A stretch of DNA of 64,000 nucleotides from Hymenobacter volaticus (GTDB lineage Bacteria; Bacteroidota; Bacteroidia; Cytophagales; Hymenobacteraceae): positions 124,001 to 188,000 of the forward strand of contig NZ_CP095064.1 of NCBI RefSeq assembly GCF_022921055.1. Reading direction: 5' to 3'. How positions within the stretch are numbered: position 1 is the stretch's first letter; every line of letters begins with the position of its first letter. Shown here one piece after another: positions 51,764 through 61,904 of this stretch. The translations under genes were made by a program, and so were the position numbers. The notes below the pieces were generated by a model that saw nothing but the letters and a program-made list of their open reading frames with translations, searched no databases and was not told where the DNA came from.

Positions 51764-54700
51764 TTAATGGGTCACGACGAGGCGCACTGATTCGCGCTGG
51801 CCGCTAACGAGCAGCGAACAGGTGTACAAACCCGCTGGTAACTGTTCGCTACGCAACGACAACTCGTAGGAATGCCCTTGCCGCACGGGCCCGTCGTACA
51901 AGGTGGCTACCTGCTGGCCCAGTTGATTGTAGACAAGCACCTGCGCGGGCCCATCGAGCACGGGCCGGAAGCGAATGGTGGTGGGGCCCGTTGCGGGGTT
52001 TGGATACACGGCCAACTGCTGCCCGCTTGCTGGCGAAGCAGACGCTGTTGGCTGGGTTGTTGCACTCAAGACCTTCGCCGTCGCTTGGGAGGCTTGCGTG
52101 TACGCAACGGTCGCAAATTGCTGGCTGGAACCAAGGCCGCTTTCCGAGCGTCCCGTTACCAGCACTTGGCCGAGGGCATCCACGGCGAGGGCCGTGACCT
52201 GGTCATAGCCGTTGGCCGGGCCTTTATAGCGCGCGACCCACTGTTGCTCTCCACTGCTGCCCGCGTACTTGAGCGTCGCATAATCCGTGTTGAACAGTGC
52301 GTTAGGACTGGCACTGGGACCGCCGATGGAAGAACCGCTCACGTACACGTCACCAGCGGCATCAAGCACCACCTCCGTGGCCTGGTCATTGCCGCTAGTC
52401 GGCCCATCATAGCGCACGAGCCAACGCTGTTGGCCACTGGCGCCGGCATATTTGAGCGTCGCGTAATCGGTCTGGCCATCGCTGTTGCTGAACACGCCCG
52501 TGACCACCACGTCGCCGGCAGCATCCGTGGCGATGCCCGTGGCCCCGTGCTGCTGGGTGCGGGGACCATACCCCTCGAAGCGGGTGGCCCACAGTTGCTC
52601 GCCACTGGTGCCATTATATTTGACGGTGGCAAACGCACTGGCGCCCGTGCTATTGGCCGAAACGCCGGTCACGGCTACATTGCCGAACGCATCCACGGCC
52701 AGGTCGCGCGCTTGGTCTTGACTGTCGCGGGCCCCCGTGCCCCGGTAGCGGGCCACCCAGAGTTGCTGGCCACCGGCCGCGTACTTGAGCGTCACGTAGT
52801 CGTAGTTGATCACGAACGAGTCATCGCTGTCCCCGTAGCCGGTCACATACACATTGCCGGCCGCATCCAGGGCGACGGCTGCCGGCAGATCTTCCTCGTC
52901 GCCGACCAAGAAGTAGCGGGCCACCCAGAGTTGCTGGCCACTGGCCGCGTACTTGAGCGTCACAAAGTCACTGCCACTGTTGAAGCCGGCCGAGTTGCCC
53001 GTCACGACCACGTTACCGGTCGCGTCCACCGCCACATCGGCGACGCCATCCCCCCATTACCGGGCCCATTGTACGTTCTGGCCCACTGCTGCCGGCCCGT
53101 CGCCCCCTCGTATTTGAGAATCAGACAGTCCGACAAAGGGGAGCTGTAGATCGTACCCGCGACGGCCACGTTGCCCGCCGCATCCACGGCGATATGCGGC
53201 AGCCGACCGGTGACGACCTCGGCGGGGTAGCGCGCTTGCCAGTCGAGTTGCCCATTGGCGGCGTACTTGACCGTCAGCACCTCCCAGCGGGCGGTGCTGC
53301 CCCCGTAGACCATGCCGGTGACGAACACGTTGCCGGCCGCATCCACGGCCATGTCGGACGCCTCGCTGCGAACATTGGTGATTTCGGGGCCCTCGGCGCG
53401 CCAACGCGTTTGCCCGCTGGCGGCGTAGGTAAGGGTGGCATAGTTGGAATTGGTCGTGCTGCGCGTGGCCGTGCCGGTGACGGCCACGGTGCCGGCGGCA
53501 TTCACGGCGATGCCCGTCGCTTGCTGATCGCCGCTGCCTACCCCCTGCGCGCGAGCGGCCCACAGTTGCTGCCCGCTGCTGGCCGCATACTTGACCGTCG
53601 CGTACTCACTCAGGCCGAGGCCGGTGAAGGAACGGCCGGTGACCAGCACATCGCCGTTCGCATCCACGGCCACGTCCTTGGCCTCGTCATAGCCCCCGTC
53701 GGGCCCGTTGTAGCGCGCCTCCCAGACGGGCTGCCCGTCCGCGGCGGCATACTTGAAGGTGGTGTAGTCCCAGTTGCCGCCACTCGTCTCGGCGTAGCCC
53801 GTTACCAGTACGTTCCCCGTCCCGTCCAGGGCTACCCCGGTCGCTTCGTCGTAGCCGTTGCCAGCGCCGTTGTGGACGGCCGACCACTGCGGCTGCCCCG
53901 CTCCCGAATAAGACGCCGTGGCGTAGTCGTAGCTGCTGCCATTGAAGCTGAGCCCCGTCACGGCGACGCGCCCCGTGGCATCGACGGCCAACTCCCGCAC
54001 CAGGTCGTAGTTGTTGCCGGGCCCGTTGTAGAAGGCTTGCCATTGTAGTTGCCCACTGCTGGCGTCGTACTTGAGGGTGGCATAGTCGCTCTGGCTGCTG
54101 CTGTAGCTCGTGCCGGTCACGTACACGTTACCCGCGCCATCTAAAGCCAAGGTGGTGGGCAGGTCGTCACTACTGGCCGGTCCGTTATAGCGCGCCTCCC
54201 ACAACTGCTGGCCCGTGGTTGTGTACTTGACCGTCAGATAGTCGTAACTGCTGCCCAAGCCGTTGTAGGAAGCCCCGGTGACGGCGACGTTGCCGGCCGC
54301 ATCCACGGCCAGACTGGCCGCTAAGTCCTCGTTGTTGGCCGGACCACTGTAGCGAGCCACCCACCGTTGCTGGCCATCCGGCGAATACTTGACCGTCGCG
54401 TAATCGTAGCGGGTGCCAGTGCCGACCGACGAGCCGGTTACGTACACGTTGCCCGCACCATCCACGGCCAGGCTGGTGGGCACATCGTCGCTGTTGGCCG
54501 GCCCGTTGTAGCGCACCTCCCAGAGTTGAAAGCCATTGGCATTGTACTTGACGGTGACATAGTCATAGCCGCTACTACTGCCGAGCGAGAAGCCCGTGAC
54601 GTACACGCTACCATTCGCATCAATGGCGACGTCAGCAGCGCCGTCGTAGCTGTCGCCTGTCCCGGCGTAGCGGGCCGCCCACGCCTCGCTGACCGAAGCG

Positions 54701-54995
54701 CTGGTACGGGCCGTAGTCCCCAGGGCCGCACTCGGGGTGGCCGCCGGTTCGTGTAAGCGTTTCGGGGCGGCGGTTGGCGGTGCTAAGCGCTTGGCCAACG
54801 ACAGCGGGTCCGTTGTGGGGGGCCGCCCGGCAGCGCTTGCTGGAGGGGACGTGCTCCGGCGGGGAGGGCCAGGGTGGCCGGGAAAGGCGAGCGGGTCAGC
54901 GGCAGTTGAGCCGGGCCGACCTGCGCCTGGGTGCTGGACACACCTAGGAGCCAGCTTGCGGCCCAGGGCAGCAATCGGGTAACAGTTTGTTTCAT
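51764..54995 (-). pseudogene. SBBP-repeat protein with T9SS sorting domain, two frameshifts
   Basis: About 1,078 residues after correction. Signal peptide MKQTVTRLLPWAASWLLGVS (STQAQ) at 54995. Adding one C to the C6 run complementary to 54817-54822 joins LPGGPP to TTDPLSLAKRLAPP and the first repeats. About 17-18 SBBP repeats follow (DANGSVYVTGFSLGSSSGYD and variants). Adding one G to the G6 run complementary to 53050-53055 joins NGPGNGG to DGVADVAVDATGNVVVTG. The C-terminus VYPNPATGPTTIRFRPVLDG ... GLYTCSLLVSGQRESVRLVV is a T9SS type A sorting signal. Paralogue of 1-2837. Exported surface protein, function unknown. Probably intact in the cell. Confidence 0.88.
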
Positions 54996-55537
54996 AGGAT
55001 GAAATAGAAAAAGGATAAACTGCCGGTGGGGCGACAGAGAACAATGCGCAACCAGCCTGTGAATTGCTCTGGTCCAGGGCCGGAACGAGTCGGATTGCCG
55101 GTGTAAGGTCCGGTGAACCGAGCAATAAAAACAAGGATTAATTATATGATAACGTCAGAGTAGAGCACTTCAGTGACTAACCCCTTAAGCCTCAGATCTT
55201 AAGGATGTTGGAACGGGCGCTTAAATGTATTATCCAAATAGCTCAGAGGCCCTTGCAGGATAGTCCGTTGCCCCGAAAGAGTAGCGCTTGGGAAGGCTTT
55301 GCTCGATTAGTGCTTGCAAGCAGCACACAGGAAGGGGCGCAAAGCATTGCTCTATCGTTGTGATAAGGGCCCCTTATCGGGGCTAATGTTAGGGCTATGC
55401 TTGCTTATCTTTCACCATGGTCGATACGAAGCAGGAAGGACCGAAACCTGCCCTTGACCAAACGTAGTTTGTAGCGGCTTCAACCGAGCAGTTTCTCCAG
55501 ATTGCGGTGGTGATCCTCTGCTATGGGAAGCTGACGA
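54996..55537. other. Spacer between two T9SS genes
   Basis: About 540 bases. The right half of the SBBP promoter region is AT-rich near 55120-55160. A palindrome C copy lies at 55361-55379. No gene seen. Confidence 0.45.
55361..55379. repeat. Palindrome C, copy 4
   Basis: TGATAAGGGCCCCTTATCG, with only the last base unpaired relative to the perfect form. Confidence 0.5.
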
Positions 55538-56721
55538 TTATTCCCGTATCAACTTGAGTACCTGGTGATGGGACCCTTGTTGTACTCGTACTAGGTAGAC
55601 GCCGGGTGGTAAGCTGTTGGCGGGACCGAGAGGCACTGTACTGGTCCCGGGGGCTGCGGGGCGCTCTGGCTCCTCAGCGTGCGTCCGAGCGCATCGGTCA
55701 GCTGCCAGCTGAGGGGCCCGGCATTGGCGGTGTGCACCAGCAAGGTTGGCACTTCCCTGCCGCGCACCGGATTGGGGTAGAGCTGCGCGGTAAAGCCCAC
55801 GGAACGGCTCTCTGGCGTCAGGGGCCGCGAGGCGCTCGTATTGCGGACCGTCAGCACCCCGAGTTGCGTCACGTCGGCCGTGAGGCGGCGCACGCTGCTA
55901 CTAATTGGGGCGCCTTGCCGGGTCCAGGGGCCGCTGGCTTGGGCGGCCCGCCAGAGCTGCGCAGGCATAGTGAAGTCGAGGCCATTATCATCATCGCTGA
56001 TCCAACTCACGCTTACGGAGACCGGGGCCCTGGGCGGCTGGCGGGCCGCCACCTGCCAGAGTCGGTCGATGCTCCTGGTGCCGCCCACGGTGGGGCCGTA
56101 GCTCACCCCCGCGGCTTGCAGGCCCGCCGTGCGCGTGACCGTGACAGGGCCTAAATTCTGCCCGTTCGAATCAAGCACCAGCCCATTGGTAAAGTCGACC
56201 GCCCCCGTAGCGACGCTGCCGCTGCTGCGCGTCACGGCCAGGCGGCCCTGCACGTACTGGCCGGGCCCTTCGCCCATGACCCGCGCCCCGTCGGGCAGGC
56301 GTAGCGTGGCCAGCGGGGCACCCGTCTCCGCCTCCTGCGTGCGCACCAGACCCCGGGTTAAGGTGAGCAAGGAGGTGATCACTAGGTCCTCGGTGATCAG
56401 CAACCGGTTGGCGCCCGCCGCGCCCGTGTTGTGGAGGGTGATAGCTGTCACGGCAGCCGTGCCGGGGCGGAAGACTTGGGTGCTGGTGCCCGCGAACAGC
56501 AGCAGGCCTGGTGAGGTGAGGGTACCCGCGTTGGTTAGGTCGCCCGCGAGGTGCAGCGTGCCGGCGTTGATCAGGGTGCTGCCAGCCTGGTTGAGCACGC
56601 CTCCCGCCACGTAGAGCGTGGCGTCGGCTTCTACTGTGAGGGTGGCCCCCGCATTAGTCAAGGTTTGGGTTAAGCCGGGGAAGGCGGGCAGCGCGAGGAC
56701 CAGAGTAAAGAGGAGTTTCAT
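55538..56721 (-). pseudogene. T9SS-exported adhesin-like protein, frameshifted at the end
   Basis: About 394 residues after correction. Signal peptide MKLLFTLVLALPAFPGLTQ, then a repeat-rich beta region of 'NAGTLxLAGDLTNAGTLTSP' type (residues 20-75), typical of surface adhesin-like proteins, and mixed strands to residue 300. The T9SS sorting signal begins at YPNPVRGREVPTLLVH. The frame is lost after SAPQPPGPVQ. Adding one G to the GGG complementary to 55646-55648 gives PPGTSTVPLGPANSLPPGVY, LVRVQQGSHHQVLKLIRE and a TAA at 55538, a proper type A ending. Sits between two other secreted giants. Confidence 0.82.
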
Positions 56722-56782
56722 AACCAGGCGGAGTTAAGCAGGCGGAGGAAAGAAGGCAAAAGCAGCGATAGCACCGTGGCGG

Positions 56783-58873
56783 TTAGCGCCGGGCCTGCCC
56801 GCTGCCGGCTTCCAAGGCCCGCAGCCGCGCCTCAAAGGCGGCGGTGGTGGCCGTGGCCTGGGTCGCTTTGGCTTCGGCCGTGGCCGCTTTGGCTTCAGCC
56901 GTAGCGGTGCGCGTTTGCAACGCGGCATTCTGGGCCGCCAATTCTTTGAGGGCCTCGATGAGCACGGGCGTGAGCTGGGCGTAGTTGATGGCTTTGTAGC
57001 CTTCCGTATCGGTACTCACCAGTTCGGGGTAGATCTTTTCGACCTCTTGCGCCAGCAGGCCTACCTGCTCGGTGCCGGCCGTGCCGCCGTGCGCCACGCC
57101 CAGGGTGTTCCAGGTGTAGCGCACCCCGCGCAGCTGCAGCACGGCGGCCAGCGCGCCGCCCAGCGGGCGCACCTGCTGCTTGAAGCGGGCATCGGACGTG
57201 TAGACGATTGAGTTCACCCGGATATCGCCCGCCACATCGAGCAGGTAGCCCGGCGCTTCCGTCCCAATGCCCACGCGCACGGCGAAAGCCCCGGTGCCGC
57301 CCAGCACGAGGGAATTGCTCTGGCTCACCTTGGCTTGGTAGCCCAGGGCCGTGGCGTTGGTCAGCGCGCCGGAGGTGGGGCCGGCACTATAGCCCAGGGC
57401 GATGTTGCCGCTGCCTGTGGTGTTGTTGAAGCCGCTGTTGATGCCGCTGAACACGTTGTCGCTGCCTGCGGTGGTGTTGTAGCCGCTGTTGATGCCACTG
57501 AACACGTTGGCGCTGCCCGTCGTGTTGTTTGCGCCGCTGTTGGTGCCGCTGAACACGTTGCCGTTGCCCGTCGTGTTGCGGCCGCCGCTGCCTGTGCCGC
57601 TGAACACGTTGCCGCCGCCTGTGGTGTTGCTGAAGCCGCTTCCCTGTCCGCTGAACACGTTGAAGCTGCCTGTGGTGTTTTCGAGGCCGCTGTTGATGCC
57701 ACTGAACACGTTGCTGCTGCCCGTCGTGTTGCTGCGGCCGCTTTGATAGCCGCTGAACACGTTGAAGCTGCCCGTCGTGTTCTCGAAGCCGCTTTGGTAG
57801 CCACTGAACACGTTGTTGCTACCGGTGGTGTTGTTGAGGCTGCTTTGGTAGCCACTGAACACGTTGGCGCTGCCTGTAGTGTTGTTGACGCCGCTTCCCT
57901 GTCCGCTGAACACGTTGAAGCTGCCCGTCGTGTTGCTGAAGCCGCTTTCATAGCCGCTGAACACGTTGCCGCTGCCCGTCGTGTTGCTGTAGCCGCTTAA
58001 ACTGCCGCTGAATACGTTATTGTAGCCCGTGGTGTTGCTTCTACCGCTTTGGTAGCCACTAAACACGCTGCCGCTGCCTGTCGTGTTCTCGAAGCCACTT
58101 TGAAAGCCACTGAACACGTTGAGGCTGCCCGTCGTGTTGGCCTGCCCGGCCCGGTCGCCGCTGAACACGTTGCCGGTACCGGTGGTGTTGCTGATGCCGC
58201 TGCTGTTGCCGCTGAACACGTTGAAGTTGCCGGTGGTGTTGTTATAGCCGCTGTAGGCGCCGCTGAACACGTTGAAGTTGCCCTCCGTGTTGCTGCGGCC
58301 ACTTTGATAGCCGCTGAATACGTTGTTGTAGCCCGTCGTGTTGTTTTCGCCGCTTTGATAGCCACTAAACACGTTGCCGATGCCTGTGGTGTTGGCTTGC
58401 CCGGCTTGGAAGCCCAGGTAGAGGTTGTTGCCGATGGTGTTCTGGCCTAGATTCAGGCCGCCATCGGCGCGCACGCCCAGGCCCACGGCCGTGCCAATGC
58501 TGGCTCCCGTGCCGGTCAGGGCATTGCCTTGCAAGTGCAGGGCTTGGGTGGCGGTATGGTTGCCCAGGTTGTCGCCGCCGGCACCCATTGGCTGCCAGTC
58601 CGGGACCGCGGGGGTGCCCCGGTTGAAGTAGAACCCGGCCGGCCCATCGGTCTGGAACACGAGCAGGCCCGTGGCCGGGCTGGCGATGGCCGTGCGCTGG
58701 GCCGCGCTCAGGCGCGGCAGCAGCGCTCCCTTGGCCGACGAGACGATATCGAGGGCCGCCGAGGCATCAGGAGCGGTGGTGCCGATGCCCACGCCGTTCT
58801 GGGCCCGGGCAGCGAGAGGGAAGGCCAGCAGCAGCAGCAGGCGGCCCCAAGAGGGGAGAAAGTTTGCCATCAT
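56783..58873 (-). CDS. Repeat-rich surface protein with S74 chaperone domain
   Basis: 696 residues from the ATG at 58873, chosen because MMANFLPSWGRLLLLLAFPL AARAQ is a signal peptide. It continues with QNGVGIGTTAPDASAALDIV, typical of 'tail fiber domain' proteins, then 19 strictly regular 17-residue units (VFSGYQSGENNTTGYNN type). The C-terminal DARFKQQVRPLGGALAAVLQ, NTLGVAHGG and GLLAQEVEKIYPELV are the intramolecular chaperone (peptidase S74) that trims phage tail spikes and self-cleaves. A coiled coil follows (ATAEAKAATAEAKA). The repeats should stack as a beta-roll; exported by Sec, surface role inferred. Confidence 0.88.
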   Translation of the reverse strand: MMANFLPSWGRLLLLLAFPLAARAQNGVGIGTTAPDASAALDIVSSAKGALLPRLSAAQRTAIASPATGLLVFQTDGPAGFYFNRGTPAVPDWQPMGAGGDNLGNHTATQALHLQGNALTGTGASIGTAVGLGVRADGGLNLGQNTIGNNLYLGFQAGQANTTGIGNVFSGYQSGENNTTGYNNVFSGYQSGRSNTEGNFNVFSGAYSGYNNTTGNFNVFSGNSSGISNTTGTGNVFSGDRAGQANTTGSLNVFSGFQSGFENTTGSGSVFSGYQSGRSNTTGYNNVFSGSLSGYSNTTGSGNVFSGYESGFSNTTGSFNVFSGQGSGVNNTTGSANVFSGYQSSLNNTTGSNNVFSGYQSGFENTTGSFNVFSGYQSGRSNTTGSSNVFSGINSGLENTTGSFNVFSGQGSGFSNTTGGGNVFSGTGSGGRNTTGNGNVFSGTNSGANNTTGSANVFSGINSGYNTTAGSDNVFSGINSGFNNTTGSGNIALGYSAGPTSGALTNATALGYQAKVSQSNSLVLGGTGAFAVRVGIGTEAPGYLLDVAGDIRVNSIVYTSDARFKQQVRPLGGALAAVLQLRGVRYTWNTLGVAHGGTAGTEQVGLLAQEVEKIYPELVSTDTEGYKAINYAQLTPVLIEALKELAAQNAALQTRTATAEAKAATAEAKATQATATTAAFEARLRALEAGSGQARR
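57444..58375 (-). repeat. 19-unit array of 51-bp repeats (17-residue VFSG units)
   Basis: The VFSG codons recur with an exact 51-bp period: the first and last are 918 bp apart, equal to 18 x 51. Units share NVFSG, a variable X-X-S-G and N-T-T-G. This strict DNA periodicity invites slippage and unequal recombination, so the copy number may vary between strains. Confidence 0.85.
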
Positions 58874-59299
58874 GCAAGGGGATAAGAGAAGGAAGAGATG
58901 CCGCTCGCCAGGGTCAAAATGGCCACCAGCGGTTGTAGCGCGAACGGTCGGCCGAGAGGGCAATAGCGTAAGACGAGAAAGGGTACCGGAAGCAGCAGCA
59001 GCGGCCAATACCCGCCGCTTACCGGGCTACTCAACCACGAGATAGAGACCCGTTACCCCGCCGTCGAGAAAGCCCTTGGGGAGCCGTAACCCTTTCAAGC
59101 GCAAGACAGCCGAAAACACGCCGGCCACTACCAGTAATCCTTGCCGCCGCCCTACCGGACTCCGGGCTGCCAACGGGGATAAAGCAGACGCTCAAAGGCT
59201 GTCAGCGCCGGGGCCTCTACTCTCCCCACAGGGGCAGCACGCCCCGGCTGGGCGAAGTTCTTCGTCTGGAAAGGCGCAGGAATAAGGGAAGCCCACCAC

Positions 59300-59450
59300 C
59301 TCATAACCAGCAGCGGCTGGTGTCATTCCCAATAGGACCCGGGTAACGTGCCCGGGGTCAGTCGTCGGCTACTGTAAGCCCGTAATGGTCAGTCGCTGGG
59401 ACCGACGCCGAAGGTCAAAAGCCCGGTTTCTTGCTGGTCTTGAAAAGGTA
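59300..59450 (+). ncRNA. Possible cobalamin riboswitch without a downstream gene
   Basis: The succession GGCTGGTGTCATTCCC, AATAGGACCCGGGTAACGTG (a CCCGGG/CCCGGG hairpin), GTCAGTCGTCGGCTACTGTA (compare the conserved ...GCNACTGTAA core) and AAGCCCGGTTTCTTGCTGG (compare the B12 box AAGCCCGAAGACCTGCC) has the order and spacing of a cobalamin riboswitch aptamer. The L4 loop and the B12 box deviate from consensus, so this may be degenerate or a coincidence. No cobalamin-related gene follows on the plus strand; the next genes are unrelated. Confidence 0.4.
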
Positions 59451-60025
59451 GTAGGCGCCCCTTTATTCTATTCCCTAGCCCTTTCGGCGAGCGGTCCACA
59501 ACCGGTCAGTATCCCTCTGAGGAACCACGGCATACATAATATACGATTAATATAGATTATTATGAATATAAAATTCGTATAAAGTTAGGTTTTGCTTTTT
59601 GGCCTGACGAGTAGGCTAACAGTGGACGCAGATAGTAGTCTTGTTGGCTCTCCACGCTCCGCGTCATCGGTGGTGCTGGAGTAGAGGCGACTGGATCAGA
59701 CACTGGCCAACCTTTTTCAGACGGCACACAGTGTGTTGTCTATCCGATTATTGGAGCGTTTTCATAGACAAAATGCTGGTGCGTTTTATGTCCTCCATAT
59801 GGGGGATAAAGCGGGGAAATAGTTCTATCAATGTCGTCCACCAAATCAGTGTGCCAATAAGTGACGTTGCCCTGACTTCGTGAGACTGAGATAGTCCAAG
59901 TATGAGCCGGTGTTGTAACTGCTATGATAGTCTACTCGAAATCTATACTAATCAGATGAGGCTAGTGGTAATACAAAGTCTCTACTCTGTACAGCCCATC
60001 TATTCTGACGCCATAAAAACAAAAA

Positions 60026-60050
60026 GCCCTGGTTTGAACCAGGGCCTTTT
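60026..60050 (+). terminator. Hairpin terminator
   Basis: GCCCTGGTT (60026-60034) and AACCAGGGC (60037-60045) with a T-run after and an A-run before. It could work in either direction, but no complete gene ends close to it. Confidence 0.65.
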
Positions 60051-60328
60051 GTTTGCTAGAACCATCCTTACAGCCGGATTAAAACAAAGTCGCATTATAA
60101 ATATAAACAAAAGTCAAATATATTGCAATAGTACAAACACACTTCTGTCGTAAGCTCCCTGACGTAGCAGGGTTGTTCCAGCGGCTTTGCAACTGGCTGG
60201 TTCTAATTCTAAACGGTCTGCATCCGCACTGAGGTGGTCCAGTTACGCTGGACAGTTTAGGGCGTTAAGTCGAAGAAGCTGTTGGTGAGCAGGATAGGGT
60301 GTCTGATAGTCAATACTGGGATGCACGC

Positions 60329-61156
60329 CTAATAATCACTGCTAGTATCCATAATGTTCAATGGGTGGCCTTCTCGGTAGTCAATCCGGACTACGCTGTC
60401 CACCCGCCCGGCGCGCAACTGCTTGCGTGGAATAGCATCCACCTGCTCGAGCAGTCCATTCAGTTGCTGAATAGGAGCCACCAAATAGAGGCGCAACTGC
60501 CAGCCTTGTTCCTCCACCAGCGTCATCTCCAAGCCAATCGTTTCGATCCGCTGCTGGCTCTGTACATAGGCGATCAAGGGTCGGAGCTGGGCGTACACGG
60601 GGGCCAGCACCTGACTCAACACAGCACCGGACTTGTACGCAGCCGGCCTATGATCTTGAAACAGCAGGTGTTTGGTAGTGTCGGTCGTGGCCGTTTCAAG
60701 CACTTCAACTGCCATTCGCCGATCCGTAAGCCGCGCCTGCAATTCCGTTTCGTCCTCGGAAGTTAACGGCACCCCACTGACCACTAGCTTCTGCTTGGGC
60801 GTTTCACGCGAGGCCAGATAGACGATGCTAACGAGCAGTAAAGGAAGAAACAAAAGACCGGCTGCAATCAAGACAGGGGTATTGTATTGCTGATAAGAGT
60901 AGTGCGTAGGCCAAATGCGAATCCCAATCGTAGCCAGCACGCAAGAGCAGAGAAAGCCGAGGGGCCGCCATTCAGCGAAGCGCCCTTGTGGCAAGATCAG
61001 CAACAAGGCGACGACATACAGAAATACTACCGGGATTGCTTTCAGCAGAAACACGGTATTGGTGATGGCGGAGCCTTCATCCAGCAGCAGCAGAGCAAGC
61101 ATGAATAGTAATGTTGGATACTGCACAGCAGTATCTGAATGAGAGGGTAGTGGCAA
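60329..61156 (-). CDS. Membrane protein with C-terminal cytoplasmic domain
   Basis: 275 residues. Hydrophobic segments at about 12-28, 36-56, 68-83 and 95-115 (LFMLALLLL; FLLKAIPVVFLYVVALLLIL; LGFLCSCVLATIGIRIW; VLIAAGLLFLPLLLVSIVY). A soluble region of about 150 residues follows (TELQARLTDRRMAVEVLETA; IGLEMTLVEEQGWQLRLYLV; LLEQVDAIPRKQLRAGRVD). No motif recognised. A short gap separates it from a two-gene minus-strand unit of small proteins. Confidence 0.72.
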   Translation of the reverse strand: MPLPSHSDTAVQYPTLLFMLALLLLDEGSAITNTVFLLKAIPVVFLYVVALLLILPQGRFAEWRPLGFLCSCVLATIGIRIWPTHYSYQQYNTPVLIAAGLLFLPLLLVSIVYLASRETPKQKLVVSGVPLTSEDETELQARLTDRRMAVEVLETATTDTTKHLLFQDHRPAAYKSGAVLSQVLAPVYAQLRPLIAYVQSQQRIETIGLEMTLVEEQGWQLRLYLVAPIQQLNGLLEQVDAIPRKQLRAGRVDSVVRIDYREGHPLNIMDTSSDY

Positions 61157-61343
61157 GCGCTACCCCTGACCACCTACCACATCATGCGATTTTAACGGTG
61201 TACAGAGCGCAGCAAGCAGTTGAGGATAGCAAATTAGACCACTAAGCCCGCCACCGAAAGAATCATGCCATGGTCGAGCTCTTCTGCTCCGTGCTATTAC
61301 GTGCTAATGCTTCTCCTTAAGATGTCGTAGACGTTACGCTTCC

Positions 61344-61904
61344 CTACTGTTCCCGCAGTCGAATGCGCTTCACTAAGAAATAATCGTACAGAACGGCATC
61401 GGCGGCATACGTTCCCTGCTCCTCGGTGAAAACGCAGAAATCGTGATCTTGGAAGAAGGCGCCCCCGACAAACTGATGGAGGTTCACCCCATACAGGTAG
61501 ATGTGCCCGTAGGCGACCCGGCAGGTGGCCGGCCAGTTTCGTTGCTTGGCCAATTGATTATAGGTTGTCGCGACCACATATGAATACATTTTACAGTGCG
61601 CTTGCTGACTGTCAAGTATTTTATTGGGGTCCGACAACGCATTATACTTCTAGGCAAAGGTCAGTTTGCGAGCGGTCTCGGCGACGGCGAACTGACGGAG
61701 GGTAGCGGGTGTTGCTGCCTCTCTACCAGCCAGTTGAAAGCGGGTCTGGATGGCCGCCAAGTGCTGCGGGTCCAACGACTGCAGTTTGGGGCGATAGCCC
61801 AAAATCCGGTAAGACAGCCCATGTACCACCACGCCATACCCGGTAAGGACAACCAAGCACAGCACCAGAACGCTCACAACGGCTCGTTTCATGGTGAAAA
61901 ACAT
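61344..61904 (-). pseudogene. Transglutaminase-like protein with an in-frame amber
   Basis: 187 codons. The first part has a membrane helix (MKRAVVSVLVLCLVVLTGYG) and ends at ...RKLTFA followed by TAG (61650-61652). Directly after, in the same frame, the coding continues (KYNALSDPNKILDSQQAHCK) to 61344. A C-H-D order (Cys in QQAHCKMYS, His in NLHQFV, Asp in QDHDFCVF) resembles the transglutaminase-like triad; that is a suggestion, not an assignment. A CAG-to-TAG change would explain the stop. Its ATG directly follows the TAA of the upstream gene (TAAATG). Confidence 0.6.

Larger units (their letters stand above)
58874..60328. other. Gene-poor spacer with a possible riboswitch
   Basis: About 1.4 kb with no convincing gene. 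Plus-strand frames at 58671-59045, 59076-59285 and 59641-59883 have no protein character. A possible cobalamin riboswitch lies at about 59300-59450 and a hairpin terminator at 60026-60050. The sequence turns AT-rich around 59530-59590. Confidence 0.45.

Noticed and set aside
57335..58000. 221-codon plus-strand frame opposite the VFSG repeats
   Set aside because: It is a by-product of the 51-bp repeat: the frame consists of Ala/Val/Glu/His periodic residues without a plausible fold.
43269..61652. Amber codon reassignment
   Set aside because: Several intact genes (e.g. 29899-32877, 11817-12260) end in TAG at the expected place, so TAG works as stop here.
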